A DNA stretch of 64,000 bases from Craspedostauros australis (taxonomy: Eukaryota; Bacillariophyta; Bacillariophyceae; Mastogloiales; Achnanthaceae), in contig JAMXDE010000006.1 in NCBI GenBank assembly GCA_026770025.1, positions 1,921,001 to 1,985,000 of the forward strand. Reading direction: 5' to 3'. Of this stretch, positions 50,247-61,900 are shown in pieces; position 1 is the stretch's first letter, and every line of letters starts with the position of its first letter. The notes under the pieces were generated by a model. The model was given only the letters and a program-made list of their open reading frames with translations, had not been told where the DNA came from and made no database searches. The position numbers and the translations under genes were made by a program.

Positions 50247-53200
50247 ATGCGCGTGCTCTTACGCGAGCGATCACGCGTCCACCCATACGATCCAGCCACA
50301 GGATCACATCGAAGCAACACAATTCCATCGGACTACGCGCAACTACCCGACGACATGGATGACGGAGATCATCATCATCCATACAACGAAGATGGAGTTC
50401 ACGAAGACGATGATGACGGCAGCTTCGACGACGAGATAGCTGCGGCAGCTGTGGAGCAGCTCCACGAGCTGAGCACCAAGTACAAGGACAAGGTCAACAA
50501 GGACACCTGGCTCGCCGACAGTGGAGCTTCGTGTCACATCATCAACTCGGACGCCGCTCTCTTCAACGTGCGGCACATCAAGTCCTTCGTCCAAGTGGGA
50601 GATAGCACGAAGCTGGACTCTCCCAAGATGGGATCCATTCGCTTGAAGGTCAAGCAACGAGACAACACTGGCCACATCATCCGACTCGATGATGTGAAGT
50701 ACACACCCAAGATGGCGGTGAACCTTTTCTCTACGAACAAGGCTCTGTACAACGGTTACCAGCTCGGTAACAACGGCACTCTGATGGATATCATCAACGG
50801 ATCCGGAACGAAGATTGTGTTCGATCGAGTCTTCCCCACACCCAACGGATTCATCACGGGAGTACAGATGCATCCCATCATGCCAACAGATGACGACAAG
50901 GCTTGCACAGCTATCGTCAAGAATCCATCCAAGGAGATCAGCGCGGTGAACCTGCACCGAATGCTCGGCCACGCGCCACTCGAGACCATGAAGCGGACAG
51001 CCGCTCAGTACGGATGGAAGATCATCGGCGAAATGCCGGTATGTCGCGACTGCGCGGTCGCGAACGCAAGAGTGAAGAACATCCCGAAGGCAACGATTCC
51101 AAGAGCAACTCGCTGCGGCGAACGGCTCTTCATTGACATTAGTTACACTAAACACATAAGCTTCGGAGATAAACGCTACTGGACCCTGATCGTGGACGAT
51201 TGCACGGATCACTGCTGGAGTTTCTTTCTCAAGAACAAGAGTGACCAACCAGGGTACATCAAACGATTCATCCAAACGATCAAGTCACAGACTGGTGACC
51301 AACAGATCATCTTCCGAGGTGACAACAGCGGAGAGAACAAATCCACGCAGGATATTCTCATCGATGCAGGACTCAACGTGAAATTCGAATACACGGCATC
51401 GAACACGCCGCAACAGAACGGCAGAGTAGAACGCAAGTTCGCGTACCTCTACACCAAGATCCGCTCCATGCTCAACGGAGCACAACTCGACGAAGAGTAT
51501 AGGCATGGCCTGTGGGCAGCAGCTGCTAGCACTGCCACTGCCATCGCCAATATCACCGTAGCGAAGAACCAGAAGGAGTCACCACATCGACAATTCTTCG
51601 GAAGCGATCCACCATATGCGGATGCACTCCGCACGTTTGGAGAGGTGGATGTTGTGAAGACTACCTACGGCGGGATCACCGCCAAACTCAAGAACAGAGG
51701 AGAAGAGATGGTGTTCATCGGATATGCACACCAACACGCATCAGGGGTCTACAACATGTACAGACCATCGACCAAGTCACTCATCTGTTCACGCGACATC
51801 AAGTGGCTCAACCAATCATACGGACAGTTCCGTGGCTGGGCACCAGCACCAAACATGTCCAATGAAGCAGGAACAACGGACGCAGACGGCTTCACAACCA
51901 TCGGACAGAAGGGAGCAACGCCAAGGACGGCAACGCGTCAAACATCGGAAGCAAAGAGAGTATCTTTCACTGACAGCAACAGGTACTACATCCTATCGGA
52001 CAGCGACGATGAGGATAATGAGGACGACGGAGCAGTAACACAACTGGTCCATAACGACGAGGAAGATCGGAGCGAATCCAATCATGAGGATGACGAGATC
52101 ACACCATCCAGCGACGAAGCCGACGATGACACAGGCGTCACTCCCCCGAACACACCAGCGAGGTCTACACATGGTACACCATCCAGATCTCCACCGAGCA
52201 AGCCAAACAAGCGTGACATAGCTAGAAAGGAGAGGATCCGACGTCACGAAGCACGAGGCAGGAAGGGAGAAACTAATCCCAAGTCAACTACAGGAAAGAA
52301 TATTCCTAGAGCTCTGCGTGAGCTTGCAGACTTCAACGAACGAGGTCGAAAGGAAGAAGGCTATGAGAGCGATCCATCATCCGCCGAGGCGAGTGACGAA
52401 CTCAGCGACGAGATGATCGATGATTCCAACAACGAAACTACAGATGATGAAGAAATCATGGATGAAGGAGAAATCGAGATCACTCACCATAGCACAACAG
52501 GAGTATACGGGATGAACGCAATCATCACCGAGACACCAGCGATCGACATTGGACTGTCGATGCAGGACGAGAACAAGGAACCAGAGAAGCACATCGAACC
52601 AACGACATTCGATGGAGCCTTCAACCACCCAGATCCCATCCATCAGAAGGGATATCGAGCAGCCATCAAGAAGGAGTTCGACTCCATGGATACACGCAAG
52701 GTGTACAACAAGATCAAGCGAGATACCATTCCACGCGGCTGCAGATGCTGCAAGTGCAAATGGGTCTTCAAGCTGAAGCGTGACGGCACACATCGAGCGA
52801 GGCTCGTTGCATGTGGCTATTCACAAGTTGCAGGAGTAGACTTCCAAGAGTATTACTCACCTGCCATCCATGACGTGACCTACCAAGTCATGATGGCGAT
52901 CATGCTGATCAAGAAGATGGACTGCGCACTCGTCGATGTCGTAACGGCATTCCTACATGGAGACCTCGACGAGGAGATCTACATGAACTGTCCCAACGGA
53001 ATGGATCATCAACCAGACGAAGCCCTGACCCTACACAAGCCAATCTACGGACTTGTGCAGAGCGCCAGGCAATGGTTCAAGATGTTGGTATCGACCCTCA
53101 AGAATATCAACTTCGAACAGAGCGCAGCAGACCCGTGCCTGTTCTACAGGAAGACGAACGAAGGAAGCATGATCGTGGCCATCTATGTGGACGATTGCTT

Positions 53201-54182
53201 CTGTTGCAGAGACTCCAAAGCACTGGAGACATTCCTGAAGGATATCCAAGGCAGTAAATTCAAGGTGACAATCGAGCGCGGACTCGGAGACTACCTCAGC
53301 TGCAACATCGAACTGAACCATGACAAGACTAGAGCGACATTGCGTCAACCACATCTCATCCGACACCTCATTGAAGAGTTCGGAGCCAAGGTTGAGAAGA
53401 TGCAACGCTATGGGACACCAGGAACCCCGGGTCAAATCATCGTACGACCATCCGAAGATAACGGACTGCAGAAGGTCGGACCGGAAGAACATGCCGAATA
53501 CCGCCGAGGCGTCGGTATGCTACTCTTCCTCATCAAGCACTCGCGACCAGATATCGCGAACCCTGTGAGGGAACTCTCCAAGGTATTGATCGGGCCCACC
53601 AAGGCCGCAATGAAGGAGATGTATTGGATCATCAAGTATGTGATCGATACAAAGGACTATGGATTGAAGATCCATCCAGCGCGTCCAGACAACGACGGCT
53701 GGGACATGGAGCTCTTCTGCGATAGCGAATATGCAGGAGACAAGAACACGAGAATCAGCGTAGGGGGATTCATCCTATACCTGTGCAAGGTACCAATCCT
53801 TTGGCGATCCAAGGCACAGAAGGCCGTCACACTCAGCTCATCCAAAGCAGAATACGTTGCCCTTTCCGAAGCGGCAAAGGAAATCTTCTTCGTCGTGCAG
53901 CTACTCGAAAGTGTGGGCGTCCCAGTGAAGACACCGATCAAGGTCCGTGTGGACAACATCGGAGCGATCTTCATTGCCAAGAACCCATCAACATCCCAAC
54001 GATCGTGGCACATCGACGTGCGCCATCACTACGTGAGGAATATGGTAATCAACAAAACCATCGAAATCATTTTCGTCAAATCCGAGCAGAACACAAGCGA
54101 CGGATTCACCAAGAACATCAAGGCCGACTTACAACGCGAACATGAGAAATCGTACCTTGACACATCGAGAACATTCGAATGA
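50247..54182 (+). pseudogene. Copia Pol (D), N-terminally truncated
   Basis: A frame of 1,311 codons without stops, nearly identical to the C-terminal two thirds of the B polyprotein. The ATG at 50247 is an internal Met. Protease WLADSGASCH, integrase FIDIS, FRGDNSGEN and GRVERKF, and RT YVDDCFCC are kept. The RNase H glutamate is Lys (AAA at 53844-53846; B has GAA), and HIDVRHH is preceded by QRSW where B has QRSR. With no Gag, no 5' LTR and a dead RNase H, the copy is defective. Confidence 0.9.
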
Positions 54183-54192
54183 CTGAATGCAC

Positions 54193-54202
54193 ACAGGAAG
54201 GG
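54193..54202 (+). promoter_or_regulatory. Polypurine tract of D
   Basis: ACAGGAAGGG directly before the 3' LTR, as in B. Confidence 0.8.
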
Positions 54203-54993
54203 TGTCGAGATGTACATGTGAGTATATGTCGAGATGTACGTATATATGTGCATCGTTCACCCGCTATTCTCTCATACGCACTTGGACGGTATAACTATAC
54301 TCGTGTCGATAGTATGCTGTGATTCGTCAGAATTACAGGGGAAATGGAACACACGAAAAGGGGCAAGATTTCTGGAGGAAATTTGCAAATGACGATTTCT
54401 GAGAGAATCAGAAGATCGTCCGTCCATCCATCAATGGTACCAAGAGAATCTCGAGGTACTTCCCAACTAAACCTCAGATGACGATATCATCTGACAGACT
54501 ACTGCATCACCAATGGAACATGACATCTGGAGAGCAGAAGGACGCCTACTGACGTCGACAGGATGTCAACATGTCACCACGTCGACAGCTGTCTCCAAGT
54601 CAGAGCAGGAGGCGAAGATCAGATGACCCATGAAGATCATGGATACTGAAGGTGAACTTCAAATGGTAAGTACTCATGGAGTAGGAACCAGTACTGAATG
54701 AACGGAGTGTCGAATGCGGAACATGCATCGAACACGGAGTATCGTGTAGCATGAGCACACGATGTTGAGAGAGAGAGAGAGAATACAGAGAGGAGCGAGA
54801 GAGCATCTTGCGTACCGACTCATAGTCGGAGACTAAATCTACGAAACAGATTGAAGCGCCAAGAGCATCGGACAAGCGAACGGGCGTACACCGAGAGGAT
54901 CGGAGTAGCCAAGTAATGAAATAGCAAACAGACGACTATCAACCAACACCATCTTCCACGATCGTAGGTTACCGTGAGCGGAACTTGCCAACA
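54203..54993 (+). repeat. 3' LTR of copia D
   Basis: 791 bp, TGTCGAGATG to CTTGCCAACA; inverse orientation to the two B LTRs. Confidence 0.92.
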
Positions 54994-55624
54994 TTCGCCA
55001 ACCTAACCGTCGCGGGCAGGGGCAGGGACAGCAGGTACCAACGTATCAACATGCTGCATCTCCTACAGCACATGTGGCCTGGCAACTGGAAGGCCCAGGT
55101 TGACAAGCTCAATCAAAGGATCATCACAAGGCAACTTCCCACAAGAATATCAGAGGATCAGATTGACAATCACCTCATATCTCATCACGAGTTTTGGGTG
55201 TTCTTTGGATTGCTCCTTCTGGGCACTATCGAAGGCACATCCTGCCTGTGGGGCGACAGAGACACTGAAGGATTCAAACAGCCAATGGACGTCACCGACC
55301 ACATGAAGAATTATCGGTTTCGTGCCATCCGAGAATCACTGATCCCACACATCTTCACGGATGCATCCAAGCAATTCTCGGATCCATGGTGGCAAATTCA
55401 ACCAGGTGTGGATGCTTTCAACGCGAAGCGGGCGTAGATCATGTGCGGGAACACACTGAAGGTGATGGATGAATCCATGAGTGCCTTCAAGACACGAACA
55501 ACCAAGAATGGGAACCTTCCTCACCTATCCTTCGTCCGCCGCAAACCTGAGCCGCTGGGCGTGGAATTCAAGACCGTTGTCGATGGAGAGACAGGGATCA
55601 TGCTGTTCTTGGAGATCCAACGGG
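54994..55624 (+). pseudogene. piggyBac-like transposase relic, cut on both sides
   Basis: The frame begins at the D LTR edge and reads QLPTRISEDQIDNHLISHHE, FWVFFGLLLLGTIEG and HMKNYRFRAIRESL, an in-frame TAG at 55435-55437, then LKVMDESMSAFKTRTTKNG and KPEPLGVEFKTVVDGETGIM. The DESMS, KPEPLG and EFKTV blocks are the central part of piggyBac-type (DDE_Tnp_1_7) transposases; the Asp of MDES is the first catalytic residue. The remaining catalytic part is missing because LINE2 begins at about 55625. The product cannot function. Confidence 0.8.
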
Positions 55625-55754
55625 ACAATACCAGAACCCGAAAAAATCAAAACAACGATAACACTAGTAAAGAGACAAAACACAACACATCAACAAAAAC
55701 CAGTACAAAACCTACAGCGAATTCTACGTGACACGAACGAAATCCAAAACGACG

Positions 55755-58700
55755 ATGAAGGCAACCAAACATGTCAGGATTATGGAGGACAAAGCTGACG
55801 ATGTCGAGATGGCCGAGGTGCAAGGGCCAGCGGTGCAAGCCACAACACCCAAGCCGCCTCCCAAGCCAAATCCGAGCCTCAGCGAGGAAGAACTGATGGA
55901 GAAACGAGGAGAAGTAGCCACAGAGTGGAAGGATCCGAACACAGCGCGGTGGAAAAAACTCAGCGACACGATCGCACACCAGGCAAAGGGATTCGAGCCA
56001 GGCGAGAAGTACGGGGAAGGCGAACGGGCAATGCACAACCAAGTCAAGAAGGCACTCACCAAGAAAGCCATGTGGGAGAAGACCGATACATCGATGGTGT
56101 CCGCAAGCATGCCGAAGATCAAGGACATGACAGTTTTCTTCCAAACAGTCATGGACGGGCGCACCACAAAACTGGGGAAATCCAAAGTTCCACCAGACGA
56201 CCCGTCCAGAGTAGCCATCAAGCAACTGATCGCTGATCTTTCGCTCACAGACCCAGTCCGATGCTTCACAGACGCCGTAAAGCCAGGGGGGGCTACCATG
56301 ATTGCAAACCAGATGACCATTCTCTGGGCGGCGGCAACCAACTACATGGGGTGCCAATACATGGCAGAGAAACCCCCTCCGGAAGTGGACTCGGGAGCCG
56401 AAGCAATGACAGTCGACAGTGATGATGACAGCTATTGTTGGAAATCCGGGGTTATAGTTAGTACTAAATTCTAATCTGCTGTTAGAAACTGTACCGTTTT
56501 AGAACTGTGAGCACAATCTCACTTTCTCTTCCGATTTCGTTTTCTTGACAGGCATCTGTCGCGGTAACGACACGGGGCATCCTGTTGTCTCTTGGGTGCT
56601 TCCCTCTTCATTCATCATGCTCTGTTCTTGCTTTCTTGTCTCTACATTGTCGCAGCCGTCTATGTGTGCATGGTAGGGATCTGCAGTTCTGAGCACTTGC
56701 CTGTTTCATGTTTCCATCGTTGATCTCATGACACTGTCGTTTCATGGCCGATGTCACCTTTGGTGATGTTCCAAACCTGTGGATGTTCTGATCCTTTCTG
56801 ATGTTCCAAACCTGCGGATGTTCTTGTCCGCAGGATGGGCGTGTGCTGTCCTCTGAAGAAGGTGCGTCACTTGCCCATGAACATGCTGTTCTGTCGACGT
56901 CGTCGTCTGGATGGTTGCCATGGTTGGCGTGGTATCGGGACCTCCTGATCCGCCATGGGTGTCGTCCTTACGTTACTAGAGGACAGGCTACTCTCCTCGC
57001 GGTTATGTAGGTATCAATCGCGTCCGTATGCTTAGTCATAGTCATAATGACATGGTATACAAAGATGTGACAAATAGTCTCTGAACATGTGATGAATAAT
57101 ATTCAAAGCTGTGACGAACAATGTTGGGAGGTGCGGCAATTACGGGTATTCCGACAAAGTCGTACCCTCAATTCCTAACAAGCTATGATCTCGTAGCATT
57201 GGTGTCAAAGAAACCGCTTAAACAGGCGAATCTGACAGCATACACCACAAATACGAAGATCAACTCTCCAGCGCCACGCGACAAGGACGGCAACCCCAGC
57301 GTAGCAAGAGCGCCAACAGCCAGCGACGGAAACTCCAACAGCAACGAGACTACAGATGACGGATGGACCAAACATCAGAAGAAGAAACCTCAGATGTCTA
57401 GCCCAAAGCGCCGGTACTACGAGAGATTCGAAATGCGCCTCAAAATCCCCAAAGGCACCAAAACGCCAGTGAGGGATTTTCAGGAACGCTTTCGGCAATG
57501 GTACGACGAGGCCAAAGGCATGGACCAGAGCCTGACAATAAGTCCGTGGTACAAGAAGAACAAGGCAAAGGGTTGCATCATCACCGACGCTGACATTCCC
57601 GCTATGTGGAAGGACCTCCGATACTACATCGGCAGAGCCAACCCGACGTCGAAAAGTGAGGACGTATACTTGCAAGTTCTGATGTCCTCGAACATCGACA
57701 TGCAGGCATTCACAAGCTGGAACACAGAGCTTGAGGGAGCGTACCACGAGGGCGAGTATGCCTACATCCAGGACTTGCGCGATGCGGAGCATACGACCGA
57801 GATAGGCTTCATGGCCTATTCCGGTAACTTCACGAAGGCGAAGCAAACCCCAGCAGTCATCAATCAGCTATTGGCAGAGAAGAGAGCCAAGCTCAAAGTC
57901 GGCGGCAGGGTGAAATTCATGGGAAAGGTGTCCGAGGAAGTGAAGACAAATCACTTGCAGAACGGCGGAAGCTGGTACAATGCTCCATGGATGGCACTTC
58001 ATCTACATGCGGATGTAAAAGACGCGCGCAGGGCATCAAAGCTCCTGGGCAAAATCTTCAACACCAAGGATGGCGACCGCAAAGGCCTCAACTACAGATA
58101 TGTGCCCAAACCAGGCACGTCTGTCATGGGAGCGAAGACGGCGATGAAAGTTCAAGCCATGATCCAAAAACATCAGAGCTACGTGCGCAGACTGAAGTAC
58201 GAACAGCTCAAAGGTGACTTCGCGTTAGACACCAAAGATCCAGAGTCGGGCACCGTCACTCTTCGGGAGTTCCTGGCGCAGCAAACCAGCGACGGCAATC
58301 CTCTCATCCATGATGTCAGCACAACGCACATGGCAGATGGTAAGGAAGACGCGATCCATATCGTGGCTTTCGAGGAGCGATACGCGCAAGCGGTAGGGCT
58401 CATCCACACAATCGCGATCAGATGTTCAACGGAAATCAACGCATCCACGAACAAGTGGTTCTCCGACGATATTGTGGCAATGAGTTGCTCCATGATAAAG
58501 GATGACAGCGGGGAATACGTGGATGTTGAGACTGAAGAAGAAATGGACTTCCTGTTGGACGAAGGGTTTGGAAATGTCGTCATCGAAGGCATCGACCTCA
58601 TGGAGAGCGAGAGCGCATCCCCAAAGCGAAAGAAGGCCAGACTGGAGGACGAGAGTTTTAAAACTTTCGGGACAGAATACGGCAAGTCAGCAGCTTCGTC

Positions 58701-58938
58701 ACGATACACCATACCGGAATCTCAGACAGAGGCAGATGAAATCGAAGCGGAAATCGAAGAAGCAATGAAGATGGCAAGAGAAGCACAAGAGTTTGAGGCG
58801 AGTCGAGTCCGAGTGCAAGAACAATCGAACACGATCACCAACCAAGAAGCAATCACAGCGGCACTGCGCGCCCAACTGGAAGCGTCCACGGCCACGCCAC
58901 CTGCCTCAAGCAAGGGTAGGGGCGAGGATCAAGAATAA
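55755..58938 (+). CDS. LINE2 ORF1 protein, interrupted by a solo LTR
   Basis: Coding parts are 55755-56435 and 57187-58938. Removing the LTR and one target duplication joins DSDDDSYDLVALVSKK in frame, giving about 810 residues. The ATG at 55755 is the first in frame; the open frame extends back to 55728 only through a GTG. The N-terminal part is acidic and proline-rich. The middle has RRYYERFEMRLKIPKGTK and MALHLHADVKDARRASKLLG, and the C-terminal part has a basic patch PKRKKARLEDE and a probable coiled coil. No classical CCHC knuckle or RRM is evident, so the RNA-binding fold is unknown; by position it should be the RNP-forming protein of the element. Without excision, translation stops inside the LTR at 56474. 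Confidence 0.8.
56430..56435. repeat. Target duplication left of the solo LTR
   Basis: AGCTAT, repeated at 57181-57186. Confidence 0.8.
56436..57180 (-). repeat. Solo LTR of a family A copia element
   Basis: 745 bp with plus-strand ends TGTTGGAAATCC and ATTCCTAACA, i.e. minus orientation. It shares the block GTACCGTTTTAGAACTGTGA with the A1 and A2 LTRs. No internal copia sequence follows on either side; flanking AGCTAT repeats show this is the original insertion site. It arose by recombination between the two LTRs of a full element after LINE2 had integrated. Confidence 0.9.
57181..57186. repeat. Target duplication right of the solo LTR
   Basis: AGCTAT, identical to 56430-56435. Confidence 0.8.
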
Positions 58939-61900
58939 AGCGAGGCTGGGGGCAGGAGAAGCATCACCAACCACCCCCGCAAGCCTAACGGATGCAACCC
59001 CGGAGGAAGGGCGCCAGGAAGGGCACAACCTCCACGATCGGCACTGGGGCGACTCCCCTCGTACAAAGAGCAGTTCGGTATTGAGAATAGCAGCTCTTAA
59101 CGTGGGGTGCCTACAGGCGGGATCGAAACATTGGAAAAACGACGATCTATGGCAATGGGTCAAGCAGAAGAAGTTTGATGTGGCCCTGCTATCAGAGATA
59201 GGGGTTAACTGGTCCAAGGTGGGCAAGATGAACTCATGGAAGGCGAGATCAAGCAAACACGTACACACAGAAAGGCATGCTTTGGCCTACAACGAAAGAG
59301 AGAAGCTCGGCGGAATACGACAGTGGGGAGGCACAGCATGCACGATCATAGGGAACGTCACAGGCAGATACAAGAGCCTGGCCAACGATCCCCGCAAGCT
59401 GGGGAGGTGGACGAGTATGGCCATCAGAGGCAGACAGGACACCACAGTGAGACTTGTGAGCGTTTACGTCCCCAGCAAGGGTGGTCAGAGCGCCGGCACA
59501 GTCTATAATCAACAGGCATCGTGGTTGGAGTCCCAAGGTATCGACACTGCCCCCATCGAGCTTCTGATCCAGGATCTGGAAACAGCCATCCAGGAATGGA
59601 GGCAAGACGGAGAGGCAGTCATTGTCGGAGGCGATATAAACATGCCGGTGGCCCGCTCCCGAATGGCGACCATGATGGGACGGCAGCACATGAAGGAGGC
59701 GATTCTCAGTCGACACCCACAAGCCCCAGGAATATCAACAAATGTGAGGGCAAACTCGGACAGGGTGATTGACGGCATATGGGTGCCAGCATCGGTGCAA
59801 GTCATACGAGCGGGATACAGCGAGTTTGGAATGTGGGACCACAGAACGGCGTGGATCGAAATATCTCAAGAGTCGATATTTGGATCAATCAGCAAGCCGA
59901 CTCCCAAATTCGAAGGGCGTAGAGTACAGCTAAACCGGCCAGTCACGGTTCGCAAGTACAAGGCCGAGGTGCGGAAGCAGTACCATCAAGCGAAGATCCC
60001 GCAACGCATAGAAGAGCTCAGAGCAGCAATCGGAGCAGCACACACAATCACCACCGGGCAGGCAACCGCAATGGAGTCCATCGATCGAGAAAGAATGAGC
60101 ATCATGCTGCAGGCAGAAAAAGGAGCACGAAAAATATACACTGGGCAAGTTCCATATTCCCCGGAGATCAAACGAAGGGCCATGGAGAAGCAGTTTTGGA
60201 ATCTGGCGTGGAAGCGAAGGCGCGGCACGAAAGTGAGCTCGCGATGGTACGAAAGAGCCAAAAAGCAAGCAGGGATTACTACGAGAACGGCCACGCTCAA
60301 CATGGATGAACTGGAGGATAAGCGAAGGCGAGCGCACGCACGATGGAAGACGGCAAAAAAGAACGCACTGAAACACAGACAAACATTCCTGCAAACCAGG
60401 GCGGACGAAATGGCCAAGGCCGGGAACATCACGTCGGAAGCGGCAATAGCAACCATCCAAAAACGCGAGGAGGTGGTGGAAACATTCAGAGCTATCCGAG
60501 CGGCAATTGGAGACCACAGCAGCGGCAAAGTCATGATGGTGATCGCCAACAACGCAGAAGGGGAGGAAGAAGTCTTTGAGAAGGAGCACGCGGTTATAGC
60601 ACAATGTATGAAAGCAAACGAGGCAAAGTATCGGCAGGCATATGTGACTCCTCTGCAAAGCGCGGCCATGGAACGAGAAATGCGGAAAGGAGGAGCTCAA
60701 GGCATCAGACAACGCTACGGTCACAGGCTGGGGCAACACGAAGATGCCTTGATTCAAGCTCTCGCTCAAGCAGGCACTGTACCATGGGAGGAGTCTGACC
60801 TGGAAGTCACGTTGGAGAGCCACCAGCGACTGTGGGCCAAGGCACGAGAGAAGACGACTTCCGGGCCGTCAGGCTTACACTTTGGCCTGTGGAAAGCTAA
60901 CGCGCAATGCGAGCAGCTAGCGCACATCGACGCCACCATGCGCGAGATTTCGCTGCGAACAGGCTACAACCTGGAGAGATGGCTGGTATGCACGGATGTC
61001 ACCCTACTGAAGGAACCGGGCAACTTCCGAGTCTCCAGATTTCGAACCATCAGCCTGGTCGAAGGGGATTTCAACGCCAACTTGAAATGGATTGGCAAAG
61101 TGATGATGAAGCATGCCGAGAAGCACCAGATGCTGCCTGAGGAGCAGTATGGCAGCCGCAAACAGCGAAGCGCGGCAGAAGTCAGCTTGAACAACCGGAT
61201 GACGGATGACATTGTACGGATGACGGCATCGCCCAGCTGTATATGCTCTAACGATGCAAAAAGTTGCTATGATCGAATGGCTCACGTGCCGCTCGAACTC
61301 AGGATGCAACATCTCGGCGTCCCAACCACGGTGAGCCGCAGCGTCACCTCAGCCATTCAGTCCATGCAGCACCACGTTCTCACCGGATTTGGCAAATCGT
61401 CCAGGACATATCCACGACGTGGCACGAAGTTGCAGGGGCTGCTGCAAGGTTTAGGCATATCACCGGCTGGGTGGGTGGCTATGAGCTCTCCTATCATGCA
61501 AGCGATGGCAGCCAAAGGCTACGGGTTTAGCACGACGAGTCCCATCACGGCAAAGGAGACCAAGCTCGTGTGTTTTTCGTTCGTGGACGATACGGATCTT
61601 ATCCACTCGGTCCAAGCTGATGTCAATGATCCCGAAGCATGCACAGCAGAAGTACAATGTGTGGTGGACTCGTGGGAGGGAATGTTGAGAGCGACAGGGG
61701 GTGCGTTGGAGCCCAGAAAAAGTTACTGGTACCTCATGGTCTTCAAATGGGACGGGAGTCAATGGCAGTACAAACGCATCGACGAGCAACCAGGCGACAT
61801 CAGCATCCGGCAGCCCGACAGTCAGCAAAGGGCTACTCTTCTGAGACTGCAGGTGGACCAAGCCAGGAAGGCCCTGGGAGTCATGGTTCGGCACGACGGC

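Larger units (their letters stand above)
50242..54993 (+). mobile_element. Ty1/copia element D (family B), 5' third missing
   Basis: The plus-strand element begins in the middle of gag-pol, corresponding to B position 40377 read in reverse, and continues to a complete 3' LTR. Length matches B almost exactly (4,752 bp against 4,754 bp). Gag, leader and 5' LTR are absent; the break coincides with the edge of the C 3' LTR. On the right the LTR adjoins the piggyBac-like relic, so D had inserted into that gene. Confidence 0.93.
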
